NCBI GenBank assembly: GCA_963855995.1
Contig: CAWLCR010000062.1
Coordinates: 186,001-250,000 of the forward strand
Length of the DNA stretch: 64,000 bases
Reading direction: 5' to 3'
From: Muricea muricata
Lineage: Eukaryota; Cnidaria; Anthozoa; Malacalcyonacea; Plexauridae
The notes beneath the pieces are model-generated. The model was not told the origin of the DNA. It was given only the letters and a program-made list of their open reading frames with translations, and did not search any database. The translations under genes were made by a program, and so were the position numbers. Positions within the stretch are counted from its first letter, which is position 1. Every line of letters starts with the position of its first letter. Positions 21,660 through 34,670 of the stretch are shown here, piece after piece.

Positions 21660-22305
21660 GGTTTGACTCTGGTTGATAAGAAACGTTAAAATTACGTTTA
21701 TTTTAAAAGATATACTACAAGACGTTTCGACCAGTGACTTAGGCCTTCGTCAGCTACAATGACTATCTAAATTCAAAACTGAATAATATATACTGGGTTC
21801 AAAAGTTAATTAGCTAAGAAGTGTTTTATAAACCGCCGGTATCTCTATGTGGTCATTTCCTGCGTTTAAATCCTTGAGAGAGTACCACGCTTCTGAGAAT
21901 ACATCTACTTCTAAGAATATTACCAGAATAACAGAACACAAAAGAGCAGTTTCCCACTCTGATCCATATTCTAAAATTGATAAACATGCTGAACATTATG
22001 ATCACCGATTTGACTTTGACAATGCTACCATTGTCTACAAAACAAAAAACATTCGTGAACGTTTGTTTTTAGAAGCGTGGTACTCTCTCAAGGATTTAAA
22101 CGCAGGAAATGACCACAGAGAGATACCGGCGGTTTCTAAAACACTTCTTAGCTAATTAACTTTTGAGCCCAGTATATATTATTCAGTTTTGAATTTAGAT
22201 AGTCATTGTAACTGACGAAGGCCTAAGTCACTGGTCGAAACGTCTTGTAGTATATCTTTTAAAATAAACGTAGTTTTAACGTTTCTTATCAACCAGAGTC
22301 AAACC
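21660..22305. mobile_element. PLE-B head-to-head pair, unit 2
   Basis: Copy of 9607-10252. Private changes: a Phe-to-Ser codon near 22134 in the right copy (AVSKTLLS) and GTCAGCTAC for GTCAGGTAC in the left arm near 21756. Confidence 0.75.
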
Positions 22306-22503
22306 AAATTGTAACCAAATCCTAGTTACAATTTTAGTATTTTTAATATATATATATATATATATAATGAAGTAAACAGTATATATTCACTTGGTTAAAA
22401 GAGAGCTCAATACGCACGTAGAGCCTATACAAATGTTCAGTTGACTATTTACAGTTAAGAACCATTTGGTAAGAAATAAAAATAACAAAATACTAAATAA
22501 GAG

Positions 22504-22547
22504 TCAGTAACTCGGAGTTTCACGCTCGTTGGCGATCTTCAGACTAA
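22504..22547 (-). ncRNA. Hammerhead-like motif, PLE-A left, unit 2
   Basis: Same sequence as 10455-10498. Confidence 0.68.
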
Positions 22548-22548
22548 A

Positions 22549-23539
22549 TGTTAGAATGTTTAAGGTTTATGATTACATGCGTCAAATTTGTTTTCATGTC
22601 TACATTTTTAGTTCCGATTTCTGGCTCAGCAGTGTTTCTTTGTTTGCGTTAACAATACACAATTTCTCCTGGGTACATAGACTACAGTGTCTTGTCCCAG
22701 GCTGGTATGGTTGCGCTCGTTTCATAATCGACCATTTTATTTTATAGCTTTTGCCGTTTAATTTCAATTCCCAGATGTGTTTTGACAAAGCCGTAGAGTG
22801 CTGGTATTTGGAATTTCTAAAAGATTGTTTATGCATGGTGTATCTTGTTTTAAAGGGGCGCTCCGTCATTCCAATCTATTTTATTGTTTGACCATCACTT
22901 GTTTTCACCTCTGCTTGATAAACAATGCTTTTTGTCAGGCATGCACCATCCAATGGGCATTCTGGTTTTTCTGGTGTTAGGACCTTCTTGTTATGTTTCT
23001 CAATTATCTGTGCAATGTTGTCGACGCATCCGTAGCTCACCTTCACGTTTTTTCTATTAAAGATCTTGTGCAATTTGTGGTTTTTTGGGAAGTGGTCATC
23101 AAGTAACTTTAAGAATCGCTTTCCGACATTTGTTTCGACATTCTTGCTATATGGGGGGTTAAACCAGATAACGTGTCTATGCCTATTTCTCTTAATGTTT
23201 ATCTTCTTTCTCTATTTCGCTTAGTGCCACATTGCATTAATTGTACAACGGAGCTGCTCTATCGAATTCGTCTTTGCTGGATGATCGGCTAGATACTCGT
23301 TGGCCAACTGATTTCGGGATCTGTTTAAAGATTACAGGGGGGGTGGTTTGAATAGGCATGAATGAATGTTGGTGTGTTGTCAGGTTTCCTGTATGGAAGA
23401 AAATTCTCTGTTTTTAAGTCGAGTGTGGCATCGAGATAGTTCACTATTTTCAGATTTGTTTCGTATGTTATTTTCAAATCAAATTCTTTGAAGATGCCAA
23501 TTAACTTCTTTCTTATTTTGTCCGCAGTTCTGGGACCCA
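22549..23539 (-). pseudogene. PLE-A left copy, unit 2
   Basis: Same frameshifts, CNCR deletion and YIG stop as 10500-11490. Confidence 0.8.
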
Positions 23540-23549
23540 TATTGGAAAA

Positions 23550-24542
23550 ATTTGAAAATAACATGCGAAACGAATCTGAAAATAGTGAGCTATCTCGATG
23601 TCACACTCGACTTAAAAACAGAGAATTTTCGTCCGTACAGGAACGTCCTGACAACACACCAACATTCATTCATGCCTATTCAAACCACCCCCGTGCAATC
23701 CTTAAACAGATCCCGAAATCAGTTGGCCAACGAGTATCTAGCCGATCATCCAGCAAAGACGAATTCGATAAAGCAGCTCCGTTGTACAATGTGGCATTAA
23801 AAGCCAGTGGTTTTAAAGAGTCAGCCCCATTTGTGGAAATAGATAACCAAGAAAGAAAGAAAAACAGCAAGAGAAATAGGCATAGAAACGTTATCTGGTT
23901 TAACCCCCCATATAGCAAGAATGTCGAAACAAATGTCGGAAAGCGATTCTTAAAGTTACTTGATGACCACTTCCCAAAAAACCACAAATTGCACAAGATC
24001 TTTAATAGAAAAAACGTGAAGGTGAGCAACGGATGTGTCGACAACATTGCACAGATAATTAAGAAACACAACAAGAAGGTCCTAACACCAGAAAATACGT
24101 CTCCCCAAGCGGCATGTAATTGCAGAGATAAACCAGAATGCCCATTGGATGGTGCATGCCTGACAAAAAGCATTGTTTATCAAGCAGAGGTGAAAACAGG
24201 TGATGGTCAAACAAAACAATACATTGGAATACACCATGCATACACCATGCATACACCATGCATAAACAATCTTTTAGAAATTCAAAATACCGGCAGCACT
24301 CTACGGCTTTGTCAAAACACATCTGGTAATTGAAATCAAAAGCTAAAAGCTATGAAATAAAATGGCCAATTATGAAACGAGCGAAACCATGCCAGTCTGG
24401 GACAAACCACTGTAGTCTATGTACCCAGGAGAAATTGTGTATTATTAACGCAAACAAAGAAACACTGCTGAACCAGAGATCGGAACTAATCTCTAAATGT
24501 AGACATGAAAACAAATTTTACGCATGTAATTATAAACCTTAA
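23550..24542 (+). pseudogene. PLE-A right copy, unit 2 (extra nonsense codon)
   Basis: As 11501-12493, plus a private GAA-to-TAA change near 24326, two codons past the long frame's overlap, so the last frame is shortened at its start. Confidence 0.82.
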
Positions 24543-24554
24543 ACATTCTAACAT

Positions 24555-24598
24555 TTAGTCTGAAGATCGCCAACGAGCGTGAAACTCCGAGTTACTGA
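24555..24598 (+). ncRNA. Hammerhead-like motif, PLE-A right, unit 3 start
   Basis: Core and stems unchanged from 461-504. Confidence 0.7.
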
Positions 24599-24684
24599 CT
24601 CTTATTTAGTATTTTGTTATTTTTATTTCTTACCAAAATTAATGGTTCTTAACTGTAAATAGTCACTTATGTAGCACTCTTCTA

Positions 24685-24924
<240 letters not shown>

Positions 24925-25301
24925 TAAGCATGCATTGCTTCTACTCCATGCGTTGCTATATACATGTTTACAATACTTGAAATGCCTTATGATTTTTGTC
25001 GGTAAAATATAGGTAACGTTACCACTGAAAATACGAAACGACATATCTTACATTATCTTCGCCAAGGAGTTCCGACAACTCAGCTTCCCGTAGATCTCTG
25101 GTTCCATCACCTTGCAGCTATACATGAACATAGCAAAATGTAGGCCAGTCAGCACAATTATTAGATTGTATAATAAAATACTAATAACATGACGCCTACT
25201 ATAAGGCGTTCACTTCGTGCATTGCGATCATTTTTTGTACTGCTCAGGAGGCGTAAAAGTCGCTCACTGGCCCTTATGCCATGCAATGGTGATAGTTAAA
25301 G

Positions 25302-25575
25302 CCCCAATCACAGAGTAGAAATTACCAGAAGGTTCACTCTCGTCGAAACACGGCGCTTTTTCATATCAAGTTAAACAAGTGTAGTGCAGCTCGCTTCTTT
25401 CGATTCAAAAAACTCTTCACGTTAAAAATTGTGAAAATGATCATGCAGTATTAGTGTGATGAATGGAAAATAACAATCCACTTGTTTAGGGCACTGGAAC
25501 GAGCGCACCAAACTGCTTAAAGCGTGACTTGTGATTTAGAGTGAACCTTCTCGTTAATTTTCTATTCTGTGCCCC
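25302..25575. repeat. TIR element (MITE-like), unit 3
   Basis: Copy of 1139-1401. Just left of it, B units read GATAGTTAAAG where A units read GACTGTGAAAG. Confidence 0.6.
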
Positions 25576-25869
25576 AGTCAGAGTTAATGCAGTGTAGAAA
25601 TTTAAGTAGAATACAGCAGGAAATGATGCTCCCAAAACTTCACCACTGGTGGTCCACGGTGGAATTTGTTGTTTTCCTTGGTATAAAAACGATTTTTTCA
25701 TGAAATTGGTTTTCGGTTTTTTAAGGTAAAGTTTGCAGTTATTGTTCAGCAGTTGATGTTGCTTATTCTAATTAAATTTAAACATTTCTGGTATGTTATA
25801 TACTGTTAAAATCTTCCGCTTTTTAAGAGTACTTTCAATTGGTTACCATCCTTGTATTTACATTGTGTA

Positions 25870-27255
25870 AGTCGTTGTTAATCTTATTTTCAATTCATGG
25901 ACCTAGATTTGATCCTTGTGGTACACCACATATTATTTTGTTCAATTGTGAATTAATTCCTTGAACTATGCTTTTTTTGCGTTCTGTTATTTAAGTACGA
26001 TTTGAATAGGCTAAGTGCAACACCATCAATTCCATATAATTGCAGTGTTGCCAAAAGGATTTCTTGGCTGATTGTGTCAAAGGCTTTTAAAGTCAAGAAA
26101 TAAAACGCCATTTATCCATATTAAGTAAATACTGGTCTGTTATTTGCATAAGGGCAGTTTCCGTTGAGGGACACTATCGAAAACCCGATTGTTGGTTGAC
26201 AATAATATTGTTGTCATGCAAATAGGTAATTAACTTATCAGAAACGAGTTTTAGCTACTAGATTTCTGCAATTGCAGGTATCACGGATATTGGTCTGTGA
26301 TCTGCACATTCACTATTGTCGTCAGCTTTAAAAACTGGCGTAACATTACTCTGTTTTAAGTTGCCAGGAAAAATTGCAGTTTCTAAGACCAAGTTAAAGC
26401 TTTTTATTATATAAAGTACAGTGCTTTATAAGGATTTCGAGCACTGATAAAACTGATAATCTCACATGTTAGATTATTTATGATAATTAACTTCACAGGT
26501 GAAAATTATCCCTTTTCAAACAATCACCAATCTTAGCTTCTGGGCATTTTATATTGGTGGAAAGCCGGTAGTGTATATAATAAACAGGAAAATACATGAA
26601 TGCTTGTATATACATGAGTTCTCGTGTAGAACATGATATTTCTCACTTGTTCGCTGCGCTTACTTGTGTGAGATATCATGTTCAACACTCGAAATAAATC
26701 TGCATGGTATTTCCGCGCACCCATGCATTATTCTCTATATGATTAATAATTATAGTGTTTTGCATATAGACTGACCCGCAGCTTTTAGCAGTTTATTTGT
26801 AATTTTGTCATTTCCTGCTGACTTATCTGGTTTAATCTTGATTATGGCGTTAGTCAACTAATCTTCCGAGATTTTTTCAAGCTAAATTGACTGCAGCTTG
26901 GTTCAACATATTTAGGAGGGTCGAGATTATTGGTAGTTAACCTGTAGTTTCAGCTAGCTTAGGCCTAATCTCACAGAAATATTTGTTGAATTCGTTCGCT
27001 ATTTTACCAGGATCAGTGACTGTCTATGTGTCCGTCAACTTCGAGTTGAATTATAACTGTTAATAATTATCCTTGGTATTTTTACTGTTCTCCATTTTAG
27101 TTTTAAAGTAATGAGCTTTTGTGTTCCTTATTATTTTGCTAACTTGATTTCGGGATTTCTTATATGAGCTTGATAGTATGTCGCGGAATTCAATTTTACT
27201 GCTTTCTTTCAATAGTTTTCGCATCCTCGTTTTTAGTCTTTACGATGTCTTTAAG
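25870..27255 (-). pseudogene. Non-LTR RT relic, unit 3
   Basis: Copy of 1700-3085 with B-type single-base markers (for example near 26064 and 26726). Confidence 0.8.
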
Positions 27256-27264
27256 GTTTGCGAT

Positions 27265-27439
27265 GAGGTAGTAGAGAGGTTCAGATTTGGCTTCCAATAC
27301 CTCTTACCGCTACTTTAATCTACCTTTCAGCCAATCAGATGCGCCAGATCTACCCGATTAACCAATCAATTTGTTTAAAAATTGGGAAAAGGCAGTCGTA
27401 GTGGTAGAGGAAGTCAAATCTAAACCTCATTAGCACCTC
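27265..27439. repeat. MITE with 31-bp TIRs, unit 3
   Basis: Copy of 3095-3269; the right end reads TAGCACCTC here. Confidence 0.65.
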
Positions 27440-29592
27440 TGGTCGGTTTGTCGATAAGTTGTTGTAATGATAGAGGGGATGCAAAGATAATAGTTACAAC
27501 GATACGAGGCGTTTTAACGAAAGAAATTTATAAGTGTTCAACCACACGGTAACTTTTATACTGTCAGTATAATCATAAACGTGTCGTGTAACAAGAAACA
27601 AGAGTGATCTTATGTAACAGCCAAAAACACTAGGAAAAGTAGAACTTTGCTATTTCCTGTGCGGAGCGTACATTCGCCAAGGCACAAGTTTCACGGCGCC
27701 CTAAATCGAACCTGAAATACACCAAAGCTTAATATCATTTTGTTCTTCTTTCATCATACTGTAGCTTCTCAGACTTTTTAACCGAATTGAGCATTCACTG
27801 GAAACCAGTCCTATTATAACTTGTTATATTTGTAAACTTCTTCATAGCATCATCATTCTATGATTATGTCATCGCCGCTCGTCACTTCAACAATCGGACT
27901 CACGACGGAGATGATTCATCAACGGTAAAATTAATGTTGTTTCTCTGGCTCTGCTGCCGAAAAAGGGATTCGGAATCCGAGCCTTTCCGATAACAAGGAA
28001 AGATGATCATAGATATATTTCTGACGAAGGACGTTTAGAAGTAGCAACAAAATAGTTTCAGTTTGTATATGAGAAGTAGCAACAAAATATTTTCAGTTTT
28101 GTAATGAAAGAAAGCCCAATTCACGATGTCGTTGTATACAAATATTAATAAATGAAGTATTATAACTTACCAAGAGGTTAGGCTGTGTCCCAGCCATACC
28201 GAACCTATATAAAGAAAAACTGAAGACTCTGTATGAAACTATGAAGTATTATGTATGTTGCCCTGACACGCAGCAAACTAAACAAACGCACAAGCTTGCT
28301 GATGTTTTAAAAAGTAACCTGCATGCCTTGTAAGGAGAATCTCGTAACTTCATATTAGTTTATATATGGATAACAGTAGCAATCAAATCTAAAATCTCCT
28401 TACCATGGCATAGCAACATATAGGGTAATTATTTACAAGAAATCGCCGGGTTCCTTTTATGCTTCAGAAAACAACAAGAAACTTTCTGAGGATAATTTTT
28501 TTTTACTGTATGCGTATCTTGCGATAAAAAAGATGAGATAATAAATGTATGCGGATAGTGCAAGTTTGGTGAGTAGTTATGGTGCCGTGTGTACGTACAT
28601 GTCTATCGTATGAAACAAATCTAAACTTTGAAAATATGTCACAATAACCTAGCTACAAACAGTACAACCTACTTGCAACGGTTATAATTAAAATTACAAA
28701 TACCTTTTACTTTTATCTCGTATTGTGATCGGTAATTCGTTTAAAATAGAAACAACATAGGTGTAATACAAAATATCATAGTTTTTTGGCTGGCCATTTT
28801 CCCTCGCGCCCGTCTCAGTTTTACAGAAATACGGCCAGCTCGCTGGCTACCCTTCCCCTTGCAATATTTTCTATAGATCGAAAAATGTTTGTGGCAATTG
28901 CTCGTGACATGACATTCCCATTCAAATCTGTTTTTAGGTCGAGTAATTAATAATTTATTTCTAATAATCATGGCCAATCATGTCGGCCATAATATGTCTC
29001 GTGCAGTGGCTTTACAGCATATGTGATAAAACACTCCTGATTAGTATTCTTTACATTTACAACTCTTGTGCTTGTGTTTTTTCGTGTATTTTATACCAAC
29101 ATAGTACATGAAACACATTTGGGTTTCATCTTGGACCAGTATCTTAGAGAAGAATTTGATCACATGTATTACTATATATAAGCTACTGTTTTACCTGTTT
29201 GTGAATTTTGCGCTAATTTACTATATAAACGTTCTACTTTAATTCTTTCGCTCCCGATATTTTGAGATAAAAAAACAAATAATCAATCAGTTTGCTATAT
29301 TGGATTAAGTTATGTACTACTTCAAAACTTACTTTGTTACGTGTGCATATTCATGCACCATATATAATCTTCGAGGCCAGTCCTTAATTAAAGGATGCAT
29401 TAACTGGTACAGGGTATACACTCTTGAATTAGAAAAATCTATTAGCACAGATGAAAAGAGCATACTAAATTTGGTCGTAGAGTATAGTAACATGTGTAAG
29501 ATATAGTCCTGTGAAGTTTTCAAATTTTGTATACTTTTGTATTACGCGCGAAGAAGTGATACCACATTTCTAGGGAATTGGGACATTAAGAC

Positions 29593-30040
29593 GTGTTTAT
29601 GCAACGAAATTTCACCCCCACGTTTTTTGACCTCAGTGTAGAGATAACGAAAAATGGGTCTTGGTAACTTCTTTGACAGAAGTTCATTGCCTGGCTTCTT
29701 TCGTGAGAAATTTAGCTTTGAATAATATGCGAATATCATACTTATGACATCACAGTGCATAATGTATTTTAAAACAACATAGATTTTTCGAACAATTGAA
29801 TTTTGTCGAACAAATTCCAAAATTATAACTTACAAATTTATCATGGATACTGTAAGAGAAATTCCTACAGCAGTAAAAACTCATTATGCACGGTGATGTT
29901 ATAAGTATGGTATTTGCATATTATTCAAAGCCAAATTTCTCACGAAAGAAGCAAAATGATGAACTTCTTACCAACCCATTTTACGTTAACTTTACACTGA
30001 GGCCATAAAACTTTGGGGTGAAATTTCGTTGCATAAACAC
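29593..30040. repeat. Foldback element, unit 3
   Basis: Copy of 5423-5870. Confidence 0.7.
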
Positions 30041-30395
30041 TTTAATTATGTACTCTTTGGAAATTCTTTGTCATTTTCAAAAAATACATATTAATGTTTA
30101 TATTTTATTTAAAATAACAAAGAATTTGTTAAGTTTGTTTCACATTTAACATGTTTGTTCATGTACATTTAAGTGGGTACTTTTCATTTTAGCTTGAAAA
30201 AGACAACGAGCTGAAGCACGAGAAAGAAAAGAAAAAGGTGAAGAATGGCCAACTAAGGCATTCAGTCATTTTATCTCATAGCCTGTCCCACACGAAAACC
30301 AAAATAAATAGTAATATCACGAGTGTGAAAGGAGAATCACCCAGTGAACTCCATATAATTATACCTGAAGCGATAACTTGGCCGCCATCTTTGAA

Positions 30396-30574
30396 GCCCA
30401 ATTGAAGGCCGCCATTGATAACCGCGGGAGGCGCAAAACTTGCCAATTTCAAATGCTGTTTACAACTCTAGAATAACGCCCTTTTAACACTGTTTCACGT
30501 CTTCAAGATATTTGGCTTAAAACAGTGTTGAAAACAGCGGCTCTTGGTTATCAATGGCGGCCGTCAATTTGGCC
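30396..30574. repeat. MITE (GGCCGCCAT TIRs), unit 3
   Basis: Copy of 6226-6404. Exon-like frame at 30193-30405. Confidence 0.65.
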
Positions 30575-32267
30575 TCAGGCCTACACTGCGAAATGCTAGC
30601 TCTGGTGTCATATAAGTGTAAATGGCACCTTGACAAGTGTCATTAATCTCGAGTGGAAATAATCAGCTATACTTTAGCCAAATTCTTAATTAGTTTCGAC
30701 TTTTCTAACCCTAGCTTTCGAAGCCATAAAGACAACTGTCTGTGGTCATACGATGCAGATTTAACAAAACGTCTCAAGGCACAGACGACAGGAAAGTAGT
30801 AAACGTACATTAATCTATAGACTATTTGCATAATGTCTTTCTAAATCTGGCCTGTTCAATGAATGTAGCAATGGCAGGCTGCAATTTAGTTAGCTAAATA
30901 TTTTTTATATTGTTCCCGCACAGAAATTGCTCTTCAAGTCTAATTTTTCATATATGCAAGAAGTGTGAGTTTTGCAATGTTGAATCGGCAAATGTTTATA
31001 TTTTTATAATACCGGCACTTATTTACATCCAATTTACACTCAAATAAATCTTTTCCATTAGGCACACAGCAGTTCTCATATGTAGACTATTTTATAGCCT
31101 GATGTCAAATTTGTCGACTTCGAATTTCTCGCCGGCGATTTTCTCTTTGGCTGTTAGATGTTCTAGATTGTGATTGCCAATTGCCAATAATTTATTATTC
31201 GTCATTAAATCATAATTTATTTAACTTAATTGCTTATTTCACAGTTGTTGTCATATTTTACATTAAGAATAAAATTTGTAGATATTTATTAATGATTATC
31301 AATGGTTCCACAACGACATATACTGAAATATGGAATAATATGTTTGATATGAAATATTGATTATAAATTTTCAATACTTATTCAATTCTATTTTTTGTGT
31401 TAATTCGGGGTCCAAAGAGGATTTCTTAACATAATTATGGACTGGGTTAGTTGATTTGTATAAGTTAGGCTGTGATTATAATCACATTAGAAAGTTTGTA
31501 AAATGAGTAATGGTGACATCACGAGTTAATTGGTAAAGAAGCGGTATATGTCGTTTGAAACGGTTGTAAAGAGTATAGTGAACGTCTCAGAAGTTTTCCT
31601 TTGCATTTTCTCTTAGTCTTGGCTTAGTTAATTTTAACGATGAGAAATTGTGTGTGTATACTACAGACTTGCACGCTTTATTAAGATTTTAAAAGGTAAA
31701 GCTGGTGAGTTTTCAACGATTTCATTAATTAAAGTGCATCCGATAGCTGCAAAGTAACTTTGGGATGAAGCATTATAAAATCGCACGTCATGTTGCCATA
31801 CTCACACACATGGTTGTCATATATAGATTAGGAGGCTGCATCAAAGAAGTAGACTGCAATCATGCACAAATGTGGTAAAAAGAGTAATGGTATTATACTC
31901 TGCCTGAACACTGTTCGTTAGAAGTCAAGTATAATATACTCTTTTTAGTCAACAGCCATCAACAACATCACATCATCATTATCATTTACCCAATATGTAA
32001 AATAGTACAGCAGTATTGAATTATAAAAATCATTTACATGACATTAAATGTCAGTGGCCAAGAAAAGTAACCGCACGAGTGTTGCCGTGCGAACGAAATA
32101 AATTGCATTCAAGTTCTACAAATTTTTGTAGTCATTACAAAGTATAGGTAAATGTTTCACGGTCAATTAATTAATGTTTTTATTTTCGCGAAAATGAAGT
32201 GGGAGTATCCTTTTACTTTATTTATTATTACTTTATTTATTAATTCAAGTCGTAAAAAACGTCAGTG

Positions 32268-32963
32268 TTATTCGCCAAATTTTCGGCCCAACCTTTCGTA
32301 CATTTCTTGAAGATGTTGTAATGCCAACAACATATCTTCTCGCTTGTCATCGTCGTTGCTACATTCTTCATTGATAACCGCCTCCATTTCTTCATATGTA
32401 CCAAGATTTGGGTGAGCTGTATCCAAGCGCGAGGACTTAAGCTCCTTCACTATTCCCAGGAACCAATCTTCAAAGATTTCTTCATTAAGACCTTTCAGAC
32501 GTGCTGAGGCTTTTTCTCGCACTCTTTGATCTTTCATATTACCAATTTTTTCTTTCAATGATTTCAAATTCGCTCCATACCTGGCCCTTTTACTTGTCTT
32601 GTCCTCACCCGGAAAGACGTACTCTGACACAAGTATTTCTAACTTGTATGCAATTTGACCTAATTTTAGTATACGTTTTTGTTTTTCAAATTCGCTTTCC
32701 AACTTTTTAAAATCTGCGATGACTTTTTTCATTTCCTCGTTCTCCTTGAGCAGTTGTTGATTTGTCTTCTCCAAAACTTCAATTCTTTTTTCGTATTCCT
32801 TCTTTTGCTCATCATGTATGGCATTAATTTGCTTCACTGTTTCACTCCAATCTTCTGCCAGTCTGCCAAACTTTGCGTACAACTCAGCGGTCTCAATTTT
32901 CGAATTTCTGACAACATTGTGCATTTTCTGGACTTCTCTGCGAAGAAGGAAGTTTTCATCCAT
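32268..32963 (-). CDS. Coiled-coil protein with R-x4-H-P motif, copy 3
   Basis: Protein identical to copy 1; upstream exon at 33388-33456; poly(A) signals at 32217-32241. No private change was seen in the coding region. Confidence 0.75.
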   Translation of the reverse strand: MDENFLLRREVQKMHNVVRNSKIETAELYAKFGRLAEDWSETVKQINAIHDEQKKEYEKRIEVLEKTNQQLLKENEEMKKVIADFKKLESEFEKQKRILKLGQIAYKLEILVSEYVFPGEDKTSKRARYGANLKSLKEKIGNMKDQRVREKASARLKGLNEEIFEDWFLGIVKELKSSRLDTAHPNLGTYEEMEAVINEECSNDDDKREDMLLALQHLQEMYERLGRKFGE

Positions 32964-33387
32964 GAGGCTCTAAAGAGGAAAGTTTTATATCATGCAACTG
33001 CTATTAATCTGTAATCTGTTATTTATTTTATTAATTTTTTATCAAATTATTTTTTACCATTGAATTATTATGTTTTGGCCATTGAGTGCATATACGAACA
33101 CCGTGATTCAAAAAGTGAGATTTTTTCAAATTTTACTCCGCGCTATGCTGCGCAAGCCTGTTATAACTAAATATGAGGTCGAGACATCAAGGATGCATAA
33201 GGTCAGAGTCCCACAGTATACGCGATATCAATAACGATAAACTTCGTTTTTGTTATTTTTCAGTTTTTTAAACTCGAATGTATACATGCAAATCTAATAT
33301 AGACATTGTTAAATTTATTCCTATATTGCCTCGGTGGATACTTATACTAGTTGTTTTTACTGTATAATTACTACGCTCAGTACTTAC

Positions 33388-33456
33388 GTTCACGGCACCT
33401 TGCATCCCAGTGCCCCCTTGCAATCTGATACCTACAGTCCGCTGTACAAGCGCGTG
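33388..33456 (-). other. Predicted upstream exon of the coiled-coil gene, copy 3
   Basis: Same splice-bounded 69 bases as 9218-9286. Confidence 0.45.
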
Positions 33457-33522
33457 CTAAAAAGAGACACAGAGCTGCAATATTCAGCATTTATCTATAT
33501 TCATCTATATCATCTATCTCAT

Positions 33523-33552
33523 ATGTATATATATATATATATAGATATATAT

Positions 33553-33630
<78 letters not shown>

Positions 33631-33669
33631 TATATATATATATACATATATATAGATATATATATTATA

Positions 33670-33764
<95 letters not shown>
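33523..33764. repeat. Compound (TA)n microsatellite 2, unit 3
   Basis: Same order of interruptions as unit 1; the internal TA run before the TTTATA interruption is longer by about 4 bases. Confidence 0.95.
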
Positions 33765-33766
<2 letters not shown>

Positions 33767-33780
33767 ATAAAATATAGACA

Positions 33781-34426
33781 GGTTTGACTCTGGTTGATAA
33801 GAAACGTTAAAATTACGTTTATTTTAAAAGATATACTACAAGACGTTTCGACCAGTGACTTAGGCCTTCGTCAGGTACAATGACTATCTAAATTCAAAAC
33901 TGAATAATATATACTGGGTTCAAAAGTTAATTAGCTAAGAAGTGTTTTATAAACCGCCGGTATCTCTATGTGGTCATTTCCTGCGTTTAAATCCTTGAGA
34001 GAGTACCACGCTTCTGAGAATACATCTACTTCTAAGAATATTACCAGAATAACAGAACACAAAAGAGCAGTTTCCCACTCTGATCCATATTCTAAAATTG
34101 ATAAACATGCTGAACATTATGATCACCGATTTGACTTTGACAATGCTACCATTGTCTACAAAACAAAAAACATTCGTGAACGTTTGTTTTTAGAAGCGTG
34201 GTACTCTCTCAAGGATTTAAACGCAGGAAATGACCACAGAGAGATACCGGCGGTTTTTAAAACACTTCTTAGCTAATTAACTTTTGAGCCCAGTATATAT
34301 TATTCAGTTTTGAATTTAGATAGTCATTGTAACTGACGAAGGCCTAAGTCACTGGTCGAAACGTCTTGTAGTATATCTTTTAAAATAAACGTAGTTTTAA
34401 CGTTTCTTATCAACCAGAGTCAAACC
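33781..34426. mobile_element. PLE-B head-to-head pair, unit 3
   Basis: Copy of 9607-10252 without the unit-2 changes. Confidence 0.75.
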
Positions 34427-34626
34427 AAATTGTAACCAAATCCTAGTTACAATTTTAGTATTTTTAATATATATATATATATATATATAATGAAGTAAAC
34501 AGTATATATTCACTTGGTTAAAAGAGAGCTCAATACGCACGTAGAGCCTATACAAATGTTCAGTTGACTATTTACAGTTAAGAACCATTTGGTAAGAAAT
34601 AAAAATAACAAAATACTAAATAAGAG

Positions 34627-34670
34627 TCAGTAACTCGGAGTTTCACGCTCGTTGGCGATCTTCAGACTAA
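34627..34670 (-). ncRNA. Hammerhead-like motif, PLE-A left, unit 3
   Basis: Same sequence as 10455-10498. Confidence 0.68.

Larger units (their letters stand above)
22443..24664. mobile_element. PLE-A head-to-head pair, unit 2
   Basis: Left arm 22443-23479, right arm 23550-24664. The left copy carries the B-type markers at 22713 and 23081 (Gln for Lys in RAQPYQ). The right copy has NHPR for NHPP near 23693 and a Glu-to-stop change in the IWEL motif near 24326. Shared lesions are as in unit 1. Confidence 0.85.
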